From Haladaptatus paucihalophilus DX253 (GTDB lineage: Archaea > Halobacteriota > Halobacteria > Halobacteriales > Haladaptataceae), in contig NZ_AQXI01000001.1 in NCBI RefSeq assembly GCF_000376445.1, positions 1,272,962 through 1,336,961 of the forward strand: DNA of 64,000 bases. Direction: 5' to 3'. Every line of letters starts with the position of its first letter. The first letter of the stretch is position 1. The translations under genes and the position numbers were made by a program. The notes under the pieces are model-generated. The model was given only the letters and a program-made list of their open reading frames with translations, had not been told where the DNA came from and ran no database searches. Shown here one piece after another: positions 41,555 to 50,752 of the stretch.

Positions 41555-42190
41555 ATGAACGAATCAGAACTCGCTGCAAAAATCGACCACACGGTGTTGG
41601 GACCGGAGACGACCCTCGCGGACGTGGAAGCCGTGCTCGATGACGCCGAGGAGTACGGAATGAACGCCTGCATCCCGCCGTGCTACGTGGCGGAGGCCGC
41701 CGAGTACGCCCCGGACGTGACGCTCGCAACCGTCGTCGGGTTCCCGCACGGCCAGCACGCGACCGACGCCAAGCGCGACGAAGCGGTCGGCGCGTGGGAC
41801 GACGGCGCGGACGAACTGGATATGGTCATCAACGTCGGGCGACTGACGGCGGGCGACCACGACGCGGTGCGGGCGGATATCGAGGAAGTCGTCGCCGCCG
41901 TCCCGATTCCGGTGAAGGTCATCATCGAGACGGCGCTCCTCACCGACGAGGAGAAACACGACGCCTGCCGATTGGCGAAGGAGGCGGACGCGGCGTTCGT
42001 CAAGACTTCCACTGGATTCGCGGACGGTGGCGCGGAAGTCGAGGACGTGGAACTGATGGCCGAGTACCTCCCCGTCAAGGCGAGCGGCGGCATCGGCGAT
42101 TACGAAAAAGCGAAGGCGATGCTCGACGCCGGTGCCGAGCGCATCGGCGCGAGCAGCGGCGTCGAAATCGTCGAGGATTTCCGCGGATAG
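41555..42190 (+). CDS. deoC: Deoxyribose-phosphate aldolase
   Basis: This 211-residue TIM-barrel aldolase splits 2-deoxyribose 5-phosphate into glyceraldehyde 3-phosphate and acetaldehyde. The Schiff-base lysine is Lys150 in AFVKTSTGF. Asp89 in [10 protein letters not shown] and Lys175 in VKASGGI complete the active site. Length is typical. It sits next to ribose-1,5-bisphosphate isomerase, consistent with a nucleoside-catabolism neighbourhood. Confidence 0.95.
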   Translation: MNESELAAKIDHTVLGPETTLADVEAVLDDAEEYGMNACIPPCYVAEAAEYAPDVTLATVVGFPHGQHATDAKRDEAVGAWDDGADELDMVINVGRLTAGDHDAVRADIEEVVAAVPIPVKVIIETALLTDEEKHDACRLAKEADAAFVKTSTGFADGGAEVEDVELMAEYLPVKASGGIGDYEKAKAMLDAGAERIGASSGVEIVEDFRG

Positions 42191-42236
42191 GGTCCTCGGA
42201 TGGGTCCGCGGGAGGTCACCCGCGGACCGTCCCGTT

Positions 42237-42977
42237 TCAGTCGTCGTCGCTCGGTTGCGGACTGGGCGTTCCCTCGCGTGCGCTGCTCATCCACCCGTCG
42301 ATGTGGCTCGCCACGTAATCGCGGCCACCCCAACCGAAGGAGACGCCGACGCCGATGGCGATGGCGGCCGCGAGGCCCCACGCCAGGGCACGCGCGAAGA
42401 CGTACAGGATGCCGACGCTGATGCCCATCGTGTCCAACCCGATGACGATGGCGGTGAAGTACAGGAACATCCGAGTTCCCGTGGCGAACCAGACCGTGTA
42501 GTCGGTGTGGGTCGCCGCGCGAGTTCGCATGATGGCGTCGCCGATGAAGTCGGCCACGATGAACCCCAGGATGATGACCAACAGTCCGGCGATAAGCGCT
42601 GGCAGGTACGACACCGCCGTTGCGACCCACAACGATAGTCTGGGGATGGCGAGCACGTTCGCTGCCGCGAGGATGGCGAGCGCGTAGACGAACCACGCGG
42701 CTAGTTTGCCGAACGCACTAGCGACCGACCCTTCGGTTCCCCCGAGCATCCGCCCGAGCGGCGTGTCGAGGACCATCCTGTCGAGTTCGATTCGGTCCGA
42801 AACCCGGCGGACGACGGCCGCCGCGCCGCGGCCGATGACCCACCCGATGAGCAGGACGACGACCGCCCCGACCAGTCGCGGCAGGAACGCGACGAACCCC
42901 GTGAGGGGGTCTTGGACCCACGGTGGAAGCCCACCTGCTTGTAAGACGGTACCGGTGAAGATATCGTGCTGTGTCAT
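42237..42977 (-). CDS. Small mechanosensitive-channel-like membrane protein (TM-helix repeat family)
   Basis: This 246-residue protein has about five membrane helices. Repeated patterns (FLPRLVGAVVVLLIGWVIGR and YLPALIAGLLVIILGFIVADF) match the conserved TM-helix repeat of small mechanosensitive-channel relatives. The C-terminal SFGWGGRDYVASHID is a typical family end. It lacks the large cytoplasmic MscS beta domain, so it may not form a classical channel. A part in osmotic protection is inferred. Confidence 0.82.
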   Translation of the reverse strand: MTQHDIFTGTVLQAGGLPPWVQDPLTGFVAFLPRLVGAVVVLLIGWVIGRGAAAVVRRVSDRIELDRMVLDTPLGRMLGGTEGSVASAFGKLAAWFVYALAILAAANVLAIPRLSLWVATAVSYLPALIAGLLVIILGFIVADFIGDAIMRTRAATHTDYTVWFATGTRMFLYFTAIVIGLDTMGISVGILYVFARALAWGLAAAIAIGVGVSFGWGGRDYVASHIDGWMSSAREGTPSPQPSDDD

Positions 42978-43282
42978 GTTCGTTTCTCTCCCCACGCAGG
43001 CGCGTGGTTCATCACATATGCTTGGACTACAGCCAGTTTGTTGTTGGCCGCCTAAATCGGGGACGTGGCGAAGTAACGGCGAATGAGTTCGGCACCATTC
43101 CGCGGCCGTTACTGTTCGAAAGAAGGAACACGTTTCGAGGAGGTGGCAGAAATCGAACAATCGAAACGAAAACGAAAGACTCCGGAAAAGTCAGCTTTCT
43201 CCCCGAATTCAACCCCCTCCGGGTCCGAGGATACGAACCATTACCGTCAACTGCGGGACCGATGACAGGATTCGCCGGGAAC
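42978..43282. other. Intergenic region of about 305 bases
   Basis: The stretch lies between two minus-strand genes. Open frames are present on both strands, but none shows a protein-like pattern. No repeat, RNA gene or clear terminator was seen. The promoter of the mechanosensitive-channel-like gene must lie here. Confidence 0.5.
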
Positions 43283-44494
43283 TCACTCCTCTCGGAGCGC
43301 GTACAACATCGGCGCGTTGTCGCTCGAATCGGTGGCGGCGAACAGCGTTCCATCCGCGACGGCGAAGGCGTCCCGAATCCGTCCGTCGAGACGGAGTTTC
43401 CACCGCTTCGCGCCGAATCGGGTGTCGCCGACGCCGGACCCGCCGTTCGTTTTGATGCCGTACACGGTCCCGCTTCCGTCACCGACGTAAACGGTATCCC
43501 CCGCGACCGCCGGTGAACACGAACTGGTGTCCGTCAGTCCGAACGACCAGCGGGACTCCCCGGAGTCGGCGTCGATGGCGTGAAGTTTGTCGCCCGTGAC
43601 GCCGAAAATCGTCCCGCCAGCGATGGCGAGGTGCGTCGAAACGTTGCCACCGCGTTCCGTCTTCCACTTCGTGCCGCCCGCCCCCGCGTTGGTGTCGAGA
43701 CAGAACACCTGTCCCTTGAAACCGGGGACGTACAGCGACTGCTCGACGAGCGTCGGCGCGGCAGTGATGATACTCGGGAGTTTCCGCCGCCACATCCGGC
43801 CGCCGTTCGTGGCCGAAAAGGCGTACACCTCCCCCCAGTACGTCGTGGCGAACAGCGTTCGGTCGTGGGCCACCGCCAGCGGCGCGTCTATCTCCCCGTA
43901 CGCCTGCTGTCGCCAGCGCTCCTCGTTCTCCTCCAAATCGAAGCAGTGAATCCAGCCGTCGCTCGTCCCGACGAACAGCGACTCGCCGTCGGAATCGAGC
44001 CGCGGCGAACCGGAGACGTAGCCCGTGGTCTCGAACATCAGTTGTTTCGTTCCCGATTTCACGTCCACCGCCGTCACCGATTCGTCGGGGCCGCTCACGT
44101 AGGCGGTTCCGTCCCTGACGGTCGGTGCCGACCAGATGTTTCCGTCGCCCGGGGGTTCGTACTCCCAGCGTTGCGTTCCGTCCGCCGCGTCGTAGCAGAC
44201 GAGCTTCTTCGCGTCCGGGACGAAGACCCGGTCGGCGGCGGCGACCGGCGGCCCGGTCGTCATCCCGAGGCGCGTCTTCCACGCTATTTTCGGGGTTGAA
44301 CGCGGGCCGTGGCCCTTCGGATTGTAGCCGGTGTTCACCCCGTCGTGTCCGGCCGTCGGCCAGTCGGGTCGGTCACCCGCTGCGTAGGCGGCGTCGTCCG
44401 ACCGCGATTCGGTGGACGCACAACCAGCGGTCGCGGTGATGGTCGCGGTAGTGCCGAGGGCGGCGAGAAAATCCCGCCGTGATGGAGAGCGCAT
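43283..44494 (-). CDS. Tat-exported PQQ-type beta-propeller lipoprotein
   Basis: This 403-residue protein begins MRSPSRRDFLAALG, a twin-arginine signal, followed by a lipobox-like TAGC at about residues 22-25. The mature part consists of repeated WD/PQQ-like blades (GTAYVSGPDESVTAVDVKSG, SLFVGTSDGWIHCFDLE, TVYVGDGSGTVYGIK), so a propeller of about seven or eight blades is expected. No PQQ-dependent dehydrogenase residues are recognised. It is likely an outer-face binding or scaffold protein. Confidence 0.83.
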   Translation of the reverse strand: MRSPSRRDFLAALGTTATITATAGCASTESRSDDAAYAAGDRPDWPTAGHDGVNTGYNPKGHGPRSTPKIAWKTRLGMTTGPPVAAADRVFVPDAKKLVCYDAADGTQRWEYEPPGDGNIWSAPTVRDGTAYVSGPDESVTAVDVKSGTKQLMFETTGYVSGSPRLDSDGESLFVGTSDGWIHCFDLEENEERWRQQAYGEIDAPLAVAHDRTLFATTYWGEVYAFSATNGGRMWRRKLPSIITAAPTLVEQSLYVPGFKGQVFCLDTNAGAGGTKWKTERGGNVSTHLAIAGGTIFGVTGDKLHAIDADSGESRWSFGLTDTSSCSPAVAGDTVYVGDGSGTVYGIKTNGGSGVGDTRFGAKRWKLRLDGRIRDAFAVADGTLFAATDSSDNAPMLYALREE

Positions 44495-44611
44495 TACACC
44501 CGCTTCCCAATAGGAAATAATAAGCTTTCTTCACGATTCGTCGCGCGCTTCTCGCACGGTTTGGCACACAACCGTCGCCCTTTTGCCCGCGTAGCCGAAA
44601 TCGAGGAGTGA

Positions 44612-45865
44612 ATGGCCCGGTATCACATCGAAACGTACGGCTGTACCTCGAATCGCGGCGAGAGTCGCCAGATAGAGTCCGCACTGCGCGACGCTGGCCA
44701 CTACCGCGTCGAGGGTCCCGAGCAGGCCGACGTTGCGATAATGAACACATGTACTGTCGTGGAGAAGACGGAGCGGAACATGGTTCGCCGGGCGAAAGAA
44801 CTGCAATCGGAGACGGCGGACCTCATCATCACGGGGTGTATGGCGCTGGCGCAGGGCGACGAATTCCGAACCGAGGACGTGGACGCCCAAATCATGCACT
44901 GGGACGACGTTCCGACGGCGGTCACGAACGGCGAGTGTCCGACCCCCGGACCGGGCGTCGAACCCGTGCTGGACGGCGTGGTCGGCATCCTGCCCATCGC
45001 CCGCGGCTGTATGTCCGACTGTTCGTACTGCATCACGAAGCACGCGACGGGCAAAATCGACTCGCCCTCCGTCGAGGAAAACGTCGAGAAGGCCCGCGCG
45101 CTCGTTCACGCGGGTGCGAAGGAACTCAGGATTACCGGACAGGACACCGGCGTCTACGGCTGGGACCGCGGCGAGCGGAAACTCCACGTCCTGCTCGACC
45201 GCATCTGCAACGAAATCGAGGGCGACTTCCGGGTCCGCGTCGGCATGGCGAACCCGAAGGGCGTCCACGGCATCCGCGAGGAACTCGCGCAAGTGTTCGC
45301 CGAGAACGACGAACTGTACAACTTCATCCACGCGCCAGTCCAGTCCGGGTCGAACGACGTGCTCGGTGACATGCGCCGCCAGCACCAGGTCGAGGAGTAC
45401 GTGGAAATCGTCGAAACGTTCGACGAGTACCTCGACTACTGGACGCTCTCGACGGACTTCATCGTCGGCTTCCCGACCGAAACCGACGACGACCACGAAC
45501 AGAGCATGGCGCTCCTCCGCGAGACGCGCCCCGAGAAGCTGAACGTCACCCGCTTCTCGAAGCGCCCGAACACCGACGCTGCGAAGATGAAGGGTCTCGG
45601 CGGCACCAAGAAAAAGGAGCGCTCCAAGGAGATGTCCGAACTCAAGATGGACATCGTGGGCGCGGCCTACGACGAGATGGTCGGCACCGAAAAGCGCGTC
45701 ATGGTCGTCGAGGAGGGCACCGGCGATTCCGTCAAGTGCCGCGACGAGGCCTACCGCCAAATCATCGTCCAGAACGCCACCGAACACGGCATCGAACCCG
45801 GCGACTTCCTCGACGTGGAAGTCACCAGCCACCAGACCGTCTACGCGTTCGGAACGCCGGTCTGA
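44612..45865 (+). CDS. tRNA-t6A37 methylthiotransferase (MtaB/CDKAL1 type)
   Basis: This 417-residue radical-SAM enzyme adds a methylthio group to t6A at tRNA position 37. The N-terminal UPF0004 domain has Cys11, Cys47 and Cys76 for an auxiliary Fe-S cluster. The radical-SAM triad is C-x3-C-x2-C in RGCMSDCSYC (Cys133, 137, 140). The C-terminal TRAM-like domain ends with VTSHQTVYAFGTPV. It matches the archaeal/eukaryotic e-MtaB group, and all three domains are intact. Confidence 0.93.
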   Translation: MARYHIETYGCTSNRGESRQIESALRDAGHYRVEGPEQADVAIMNTCTVVEKTERNMVRRAKELQSETADLIITGCMALAQGDEFRTEDVDAQIMHWDDVPTAVTNGECPTPGPGVEPVLDGVVGILPIARGCMSDCSYCITKHATGKIDSPSVEENVEKARALVHAGAKELRITGQDTGVYGWDRGERKLHVLLDRICNEIEGDFRVRVGMANPKGVHGIREELAQVFAENDELYNFIHAPVQSGSNDVLGDMRRQHQVEEYVEIVETFDEYLDYWTLSTDFIVGFPTETDDDHEQSMALLRETRPEKLNVTRFSKRPNTDAAKMKGLGGTKKKERSKEMSELKMDIVGAAYDEMVGTEKRVMVVEEGTGDSVKCRDEAYRQIIVQNATEHGIEPGDFLDVEVTSHQTVYAFGTPV

Positions 45866-46251
45866 GGAACAGAGCCATTCTGAAACGATGTTTTTCGAAA
45901 GCCGATTTTGAGAGAGTTTCGTGGAATCGAGTTATCCATTCTGGCGTGTGCTGGCGGGACGACGAGGACATCTCGTCCGAGTCGCCCCGGTGAAGCGCTC
46001 GAGGGATGAGCGAAGCGAATCGGTTGGGGAGGGTGTGGTTGTCGCGGTGCTGTTGCGGTTTCATTGACGTCTGTATTTGTAGTCACAGAAAAACCAACAC
46101 CACCTCGTAGCGAGTGGACGGGGGCTTTCGAGAACGATTCTTCGTCATCGAAACCATCAGCAACGGACCCACCAGAACGAGACCGAAGGAGACAGTTTCG
46201 GGACAGTCACAGACAGAAAACATATACCCGGATACGTAAAATTCGTGACCG
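45866..46251. other. Intergenic region of about 386 bases
   Basis: No credible gene is present. Weak frames on both strands lack protein-like patterns. A TATA element at its right end serves the lipoprotein gene. The middle contains GCTCGAGGGATGAGCGAAGC, a sequence style common in haloarchaeal spacers. Confidence 0.5.
46221..46227 (+). promoter_or_regulatory. TATA box of the lipoprotein gene
   Basis: CATATAC lies about 28 nt before the ATG at 46252, fitting a leaderless transcript and supporting that start. Confidence 0.55.
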
Positions 46252-47217
46252 ATGCCCTCCAACCGACGCCAACTCCTCGCCACGGTCGGCGCGCTGTCCG
46301 CCGGACTCGCGGGCTGTCTCGGCGAGAGTCCGGGCGGGACCGGAAGCCAATCGTCCGTACCGACCGACACCGAGACCACATCGACCGACACCACGGACGA
46401 ATCGACGACCGGCGACGTCCCGCCCGACACGACCACCGCCGAAAACGCCTCCTTTTCCCTGCCGGAGTCGTCGGTGAAGTCCCTCGGCGAGGTGCGCGTT
46501 GCCGTTGCAAACCCGACCGTCGGAAAGGCGATTACCTACGAGTCCATCATGGGTTCGGGTGGGGTGCTACAGTCGGACGGAACGCAGTTCGTCGTCGCCG
46601 AGGTGCAGAGCCAACAGGGGAACGCGGTCGATGCCGGAGGCGACCCGGCGTACGACGCCTTCGAACTCGTCGCGGACGGGAAGACGTATTCGGCGGTCGA
46701 AATCGAGGACCGGACGACGGGTGCGTACACGAGTTCGCTCGCCGAACGCGGCGACATCCGGTACGGAAACACGTATGCCATGGCCGCCGGGACGGTCGGC
46801 TGGCTGGCGTTCGAACCGCCGTCGCCGCTCGAGGCGAGCGAGGCCGCGATTCGCTGTCGGTACGGCGGCGAGACGGCGGAGTGGGAGCTTTCGGACGATG
46901 CGGTAGCGACGCTCGGCCGACCGGCGCCGACGTTCGAACTCGAATCGTTCGACGCGACGGTCGAGCAGTACAGCGTGGACCTGTCGTTCGTGGTGAAAAA
47001 CGTCTCGGAAAACGACGGTCGATTCCTCGCCGCGCTCTACTGGCCGACGACCGGCATCGCCGACGATGACGAGTCCACGATAATCGAGCGCGCCGTCGCG
47101 GCGGGCGAGCGCGTCGAGTGGTCGGGGTCGTTCGACACGGAGTACACCGACGGCGTGGTGACGACCCGCCTCGACGGGGCTGTCAGTGACAAAATCGAAG
47201 TCGATCTCGGAGACTAA
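46252..47217 (+). CDS. Exported haloarchaeal lipoprotein
   Basis: This 321-residue protein begins MPSNRRQLLATVGALSAGLAGC with a twin-arginine pair and a lipobox ending at Cys22. A Thr/Ser/Asp-rich linker (residues 28-65) leads to a beta-rich outer domain with two similar immunoglobulin-like parts (about 75-225 and 226-321). A C-terminal pattern such as VKNVSENDGRFLAALYW suggests a DUF4352-like fold. It should be anchored on the outer face of the membrane. Ligand unknown. Confidence 0.78.
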   Translation: MPSNRRQLLATVGALSAGLAGCLGESPGGTGSQSSVPTDTETTSTDTTDESTTGDVPPDTTTAENASFSLPESSVKSLGEVRVAVANPTVGKAITYESIMGSGGVLQSDGTQFVVAEVQSQQGNAVDAGGDPAYDAFELVADGKTYSAVEIEDRTTGAYTSSLAERGDIRYGNTYAMAAGTVGWLAFEPPSPLEASEAAIRCRYGGETAEWELSDDAVATLGRPAPTFELESFDATVEQYSVDLSFVVKNVSENDGRFLAALYWPTTGIADDDESTIIERAVAAGERVEWSGSFDTEYTDGVVTTRLDGAVSDKIEVDLGD

Positions 47218-47249
47218 GACGCGGCACGATTCTCGGAGCGGTCAGACCA

Positions 47250-48089
47250 TCACTTCGAGACGTATATCGTTCCCGTCATGCCCGCGCTCTCGTACGGGGC
47301 GCTGTAGAACTCGTATTTTCCGGGCACGTCGAAGGTGTGCGTGTAGCGATACTCCGCGTCGTAGACCCTGCTCATGCCGCCGGGCGTGCCGGTCCAACTC
47401 GCGTCGTGGGGCTGGTCCTCCACGACGATGTTGTTCCCGTCCGTCTCCCAGACGAACGTGACTTCCGTTCCCGCGGGAACGACGAGCGGGCGCTCCGTTC
47501 CGGGCGTGAACGTCCGGTCGCCGTCGAGACCGACCCGAACGGGGAGGTCGGCCGTCGTCGCGTGGTCTTCGGGAATCGTGGGTCCGCCGGTTTCGCTCCC
47601 CTTCCCATCGTCTTCGATTCCTTTCCTGTCGGGGTCGGTTCCCGTTCCGTCTTCGGTTCCGTTCGTACCTTTTCCGTCCTTCGTGACGGTGATGCTGCCG
47701 ACCATGCCCGCCGCTCGGTGGGGGTTGCAGTAGTAGTCGTACGTTCCGGGTACGTCGAAGGTGTAGGTGTAGCGATAGCCCTCGTTGTAGATTTTGGTGT
47801 CCGCGCCGGGCGTGCCGTTCCAGTCCGCGCCGTCGGGTTGGTCTTCCACGACGATGTTGTGGTTGTTCCCTTCCCACTTCCACGCGACCGTCGTTCCGGT
47901 GGTGATTTCGAGGTCGTCGGGGTCGAACGTCAGGTCGCCGCCGGGACCGACGACGACGGTGACGTCGGCGGGTGAGTCGTCCGACTCCGACCCGGAGTTT
48001 CCGTCCGCCAAACAGCCGCCGAGAGAAGCACCGACGAGCACGGTACCCGTCGCTTTCAACATCGCTCGTCTGTCGAAGATGGAGGTCAT
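47250..48089 (-). CDS. Halocyanin-like copper protein with two cupredoxin domains, one degenerate
   Basis: This 279-residue lipoprotein has a Tat-like N-terminus (FDRRAMLKATG) and a lipobox Cys26. Domain 1 (about 40-137) keeps all four copper ligands: His77, Cys121, His124 and Met129. Domain 2 (about 170-279) has Asn219, Ser263 and Tyr266 at the equivalent places and keeps only Met271, so it should not bind copper. The two domains share NIVVEDQP and GTPG motifs, so domain 2 arose by duplication. Domain 1 is likely an outer-face electron carrier. Confidence 0.88.
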   Translation of the reverse strand: MTSIFDRRAMLKATGTVLVGASLGGCLADGNSGSESDDSPADVTVVVGPGGDLTFDPDDLEITTGTTVAWKWEGNNHNIVVEDQPDGADWNGTPGADTKIYNEGYRYTYTFDVPGTYDYYCNPHRAAGMVGSITVTKDGKGTNGTEDGTGTDPDRKGIEDDGKGSETGGPTIPEDHATTADLPVRVGLDGDRTFTPGTERPLVVPAGTEVTFVWETDGNNIVVEDQPHDASWTGTPGGMSRVYDAEYRYTHTFDVPGKYEFYSAPYESAGMTGTIYVSK

Positions 48090-48171
48090 AGCAGTACGCT
48101 CGAAACTACTAATTCACGGTAGAAAAGACCGATACCCGATTCCCGAGGGATGAAAAGCGTGCGGAATGCTC

Positions 48172-49125
48172 TCACTCCGACAGTTCCTCACGGCGTTCCG
48201 CATCCTCCGGAATCGTCGTCTCCGCCAGTCGGTCGGCCTCGGTGTCGGATTTCCACTCGCCGAGTTCCTTCGGGTCAACGTGGATGAACACGTCGTCCAC
48301 CTCCGGGATATCCCGAATGGACCGGATGACGTCGGTTTCGATGTTGTGGGCTTCGATGAGCGTTCGGTCGCCCTCGACCTCGATGTGCATGCTCACGTCG
48401 ATTTCGGGGCCGACGTAGTGGGCAACGACGTCGTGGACGCCCTCCACGTCGGGGTTCGAGAGCGCCCGCCGGACGATTGTCGCGCGGAGGTCTTCCGGCG
48501 GTGCCCGCCCGACCAGATAGTCAACGTTGTCACGGACGATCTCCCACCCGGTGTAGAGGATACCGAACGAGACGACTCCCGCCGCGAGCGGATCGAGGAT
48601 GGGCAGTCCGATTCGACCGCCGAGAACGCCGACCAGCGCCGCCCCGGCCGTCAAAATGTCGTTTCGGTTGTCCAGTCCGGCCGCGATTACGGCGGGCGAG
48701 TTGACCGCCTCGCCGATTCGCAAGCAGTAGCGGAAGAGGGCGTACTTGACGACGCCGCTCCCGACGAGGACGCCCACGGCGAGGTAGCTCGTCGTCGTCG
48801 TGATGTCCCCGGAGAAAATCGCACTCGCGGCTCGGTAGAGCACCAAGCCACCCGCCGCGAACACGCCGAGCGCGACGAACAATGAGACGAACGGCTCGAT
48901 TCGCTCGTGACCGTGCGGGTGCTCGAAGTCCGGCGGTTGCGTCGTCAGGTACAGTCCCGCGAGGACGACGAGACTGTAAATCGCGTCCGAGAGGCTGTTG
49001 ATGGCCTCGGACCCGACCGCGAGGCTCCCGGTCTGAAACCAGACGCCACCCTTGGCGAGCGCTAAGATGAGGTTCGCCGTGAGGATGACGGCACCCGCGG
49101 TCCGAATCGCCCCCGCCCGGTTCAT
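48172..49125 (-). CDS. Cation diffusion facilitator family transporter
   Basis: This 317-residue protein has six predicted helices and a C-terminal cytoplasmic domain (about 215-300, with DVEGVHDVVAHYVGPEIDVSMHIEV). The metal motifs read NSLSD in helix 2 and DNRND in helix 5. The Asp-x3-Asp in helix 5 differs from the His-x3-Asp of zinc transporters and points to iron or manganese export, though the metal is inferred. The cytoplasmic domain keeps several His and Asp residues. Confidence 0.88.
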   Translation of the reverse strand: MNRAGAIRTAGAVILTANLILALAKGGVWFQTGSLAVGSEAINSLSDAIYSLVVLAGLYLTTQPPDFEHPHGHERIEPFVSLFVALGVFAAGGLVLYRAASAIFSGDITTTTSYLAVGVLVGSGVVKYALFRYCLRIGEAVNSPAVIAAGLDNRNDILTAGAALVGVLGGRIGLPILDPLAAGVVSFGILYTGWEIVRDNVDYLVGRAPPEDLRATIVRRALSNPDVEGVHDVVAHYVGPEIDVSMHIEVEGDRTLIEAHNIETDVIRSIRDIPEVDDVFIHVDPKELGEWKSDTEADRLAETTIPEDAERREELSE

Positions 49126-49183
49126 CGTCCGTAGTTGGACCGCCCGCCGTATGGGTATATCGGCGACCCCCGGAAGACCCCGC

Positions 49184-49720
49184 TCAGTCCACGAACGACA
49201 CCGCCGAATCCGCGTCCGGAACGGTCGCGCCGTCCTGTTCGGCGAACGCGGCGTGGAGTTTGTCGTAGGTGTCGTCGAGTCCTTCCACGATGACCTTCGT
49301 GTCCGAGATGACGGGCATGAAGTTCGTGTCGCCGGTCCAGCGCGGGACGACGTGCGTGTGGAGGTGGTCGATGGAACCGCCGCTTCCCTCGCCGATGTTC
49401 AGCCCGGCGTTGAAGCCGTCGGGCGAAAACGCCGCTTCCATCGCGTCGAACGTTCGCTGTTTCATTCGCGCGTGACCGAGCAGCGTTTCCTCGCCGAGCG
49501 CCGCGTAGTCGCGTTCGTGCTCGTTCGGGATGACCATCACGTGCCCCGGATTGTACGGGTAGTTGTTCAGCATGACCACCGCGTGGTCGTTCCGCGCGAC
49601 GACGAGGTGTTCCCGGTCGTCGTCCCGCTTCGGGAAGGCACAGAAGACACAGCCTTCGAACTCCTCGTCGGTGTCGCGTTCGACCCACTCCATCCGCCAC
49701 GGTGCGAAGACCTGTTGCAT
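49184..49720 (-). CDS. HIT-family nucleotide hydrolase/transferase
   Basis: This 178-residue protein begins MQQVFAPWRMEWVERD and has a CVFC zinc pair near residue 23. The histidine triad HLHTHVV near residue 117 carries the catalytic His. Family members hydrolyse or transfer nucleoside monophosphates from dinucleotides; the archaeal CVFC/HIT group resembles Fhit and GalT-related proteins. An ATG five codons upstream (49735) is an alternative start. Substrate unknown. Confidence 0.88.
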   Translation of the reverse strand: MQQVFAPWRMEWVERDTDEEFEGCVFCAFPKRDDDREHLVVARNDHAVVMLNNYPYNPGHVMVIPNEHERDYAALGEETLLGHARMKQRTFDAMEAAFSPDGFNAGLNIGEGSGGSIDHLHTHVVPRWTGDTNFMPVISDTKVIVEGLDDTYDKLHAAFAEQDGATVPDADSAVSFVD

Positions 49721-50073
49721 ACCCGCATGTCGCATGGCTCCGGTTTAGGTTTTCAGACTCGCGGCGCGGCCGCCGAAATCGGTTCGTCGCTGGTACGTCC
49801 GGGCGGGGACCTCGAACCCGCGCCAGCGCACCATATCGTCCGGTTTCCCGAATGAACGCTCCTCGCCTCACTTAAAAATGGATACGGACGGTTCCGATGT
49901 CCTCGACTCGTCGAGAAACCGGCGTTATGGCCCGTTTAACTCGTGCATAACCGCGTCGAAAGGGGGTCTTACCGCGTCTCTCATCGCCGATTGCCACCCT
50001 GTGACGGGGTTTCAGCCGAATGACGCGACAACAGTATCTTTTCAAACGATGGCTTCGGAGAGGGGCATAACGA
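49721..50073. other. Intergenic region of about 350 bases with a tRNA-like mini-stem
   Basis: No protein gene is present. At 49788-49833 a compact element has CGCTGG pairing with CCAGCG, followed by CACCA, and an internal GCGGG...CCCGC-like stem, but no D-arm or anticodon arm. The right half (49870-50073) shows nothing clear except the upstream region of trkA. Confidence 0.45.
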
Positions 50074-50751
50074 ATGTATCTCATCATCGTCGGTGCGGGC
50101 GACATCGGCTCGCAGCTCATCAGCATTGCGACACAGAACAGCAACGACGTGGTGGTAATCGAGAAGGACGCGGAGCGGGCGGAACGCGCCTCGATGGAGT
50201 TCGACTGCCTCGTCCTCAACAACGACGCGACCATCCTCGATACGCTGGAGGAAGCGGGTGCCGAACGCGCGGACGCGCTCATCAGCACGACCGACCAGGA
50301 CGCGACGAACATCATGGTCAGCCTGCTGGGACAGGAACTCGAAGTCCCGTCGCTCGTCTCGGTGGTGCACAATCCCGAACACATGAGCATCTTCCGCCAA
50401 ATCGGCGTGAACGTCATCGAGAACCCCCAGCGACTCATCGCGGATTACCTCTATCGGGCCGTCAAACGCCCGTCTATCAAGGATTACATGAAGGTCGGCG
50501 ACCGAGCAGAAGTGTTCGAAATCACGGTCGACTCTTACGCGCCCATCGCCGGACTCACCCTATCCGCCGCGGCGGACGACGAGTTGTTCGACGAGGGGAT
50601 GCTCGTCGTCGCAATCGAGCGGGACGACGAGGTTATCACCCCGCGCGGGAACACGGAGATTCGGGGTGGCGACCTCATCACCGTCTTCTCCGAGAAGGGA
50701 GCAACGCCGGAAGTGACCGACATCTTCGGTCACTACGAGGACCACAACTGA
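50074..50751 (+). CDS. trkA: Trk potassium uptake regulatory protein TrkA
   Basis: This 225-residue protein has a TrkA-N (RCK) domain with the NAD-binding loop GAGDIGSQL near residues 7-15 and an acidic strand-end VIEKD. A TrkA-C domain starts near residue 145 (AEVFEITVDSYAPIAG). It senses NAD(H) or ATP and gates the TrkH pore. It lies 1 nt before trkH, so the two form an operon. A second, full-length set of RCK functions is not seen in the window; the copy at 13050 is decayed. Confidence 0.94.
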   Translation: MYLIIVGAGDIGSQLISIATQNSNDVVVIEKDAERAERASMEFDCLVLNNDATILDTLEEAGAERADALISTTDQDATNIMVSLLGQELEVPSLVSVVHNPEHMSIFRQIGVNVIENPQRLIADYLYRAVKRPSIKDYMKVGDRAEVFEITVDSYAPIAGLTLSAAADDELFDEGMLVVAIERDDEVITPRGNTEIRGGDLITVFSEKGATPEVTDIFGHYEDHN

Positions 50752-50752
50752 C

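Noticed and set aside
44531-45832. A 433-codon frame opposite the t6A methylthiotransferase
   Set aside because: The translation is a shadow of the real gene, whose Fe-S and radical-SAM cysteines are intact.
45841-46086. An 81-codon minus-strand frame in the spacer before the lipoprotein gene
   Set aside because: Proline- and arginine-rich composition typical of non-coding GC-rich DNA, overlapping the end of a real gene; no promoter.
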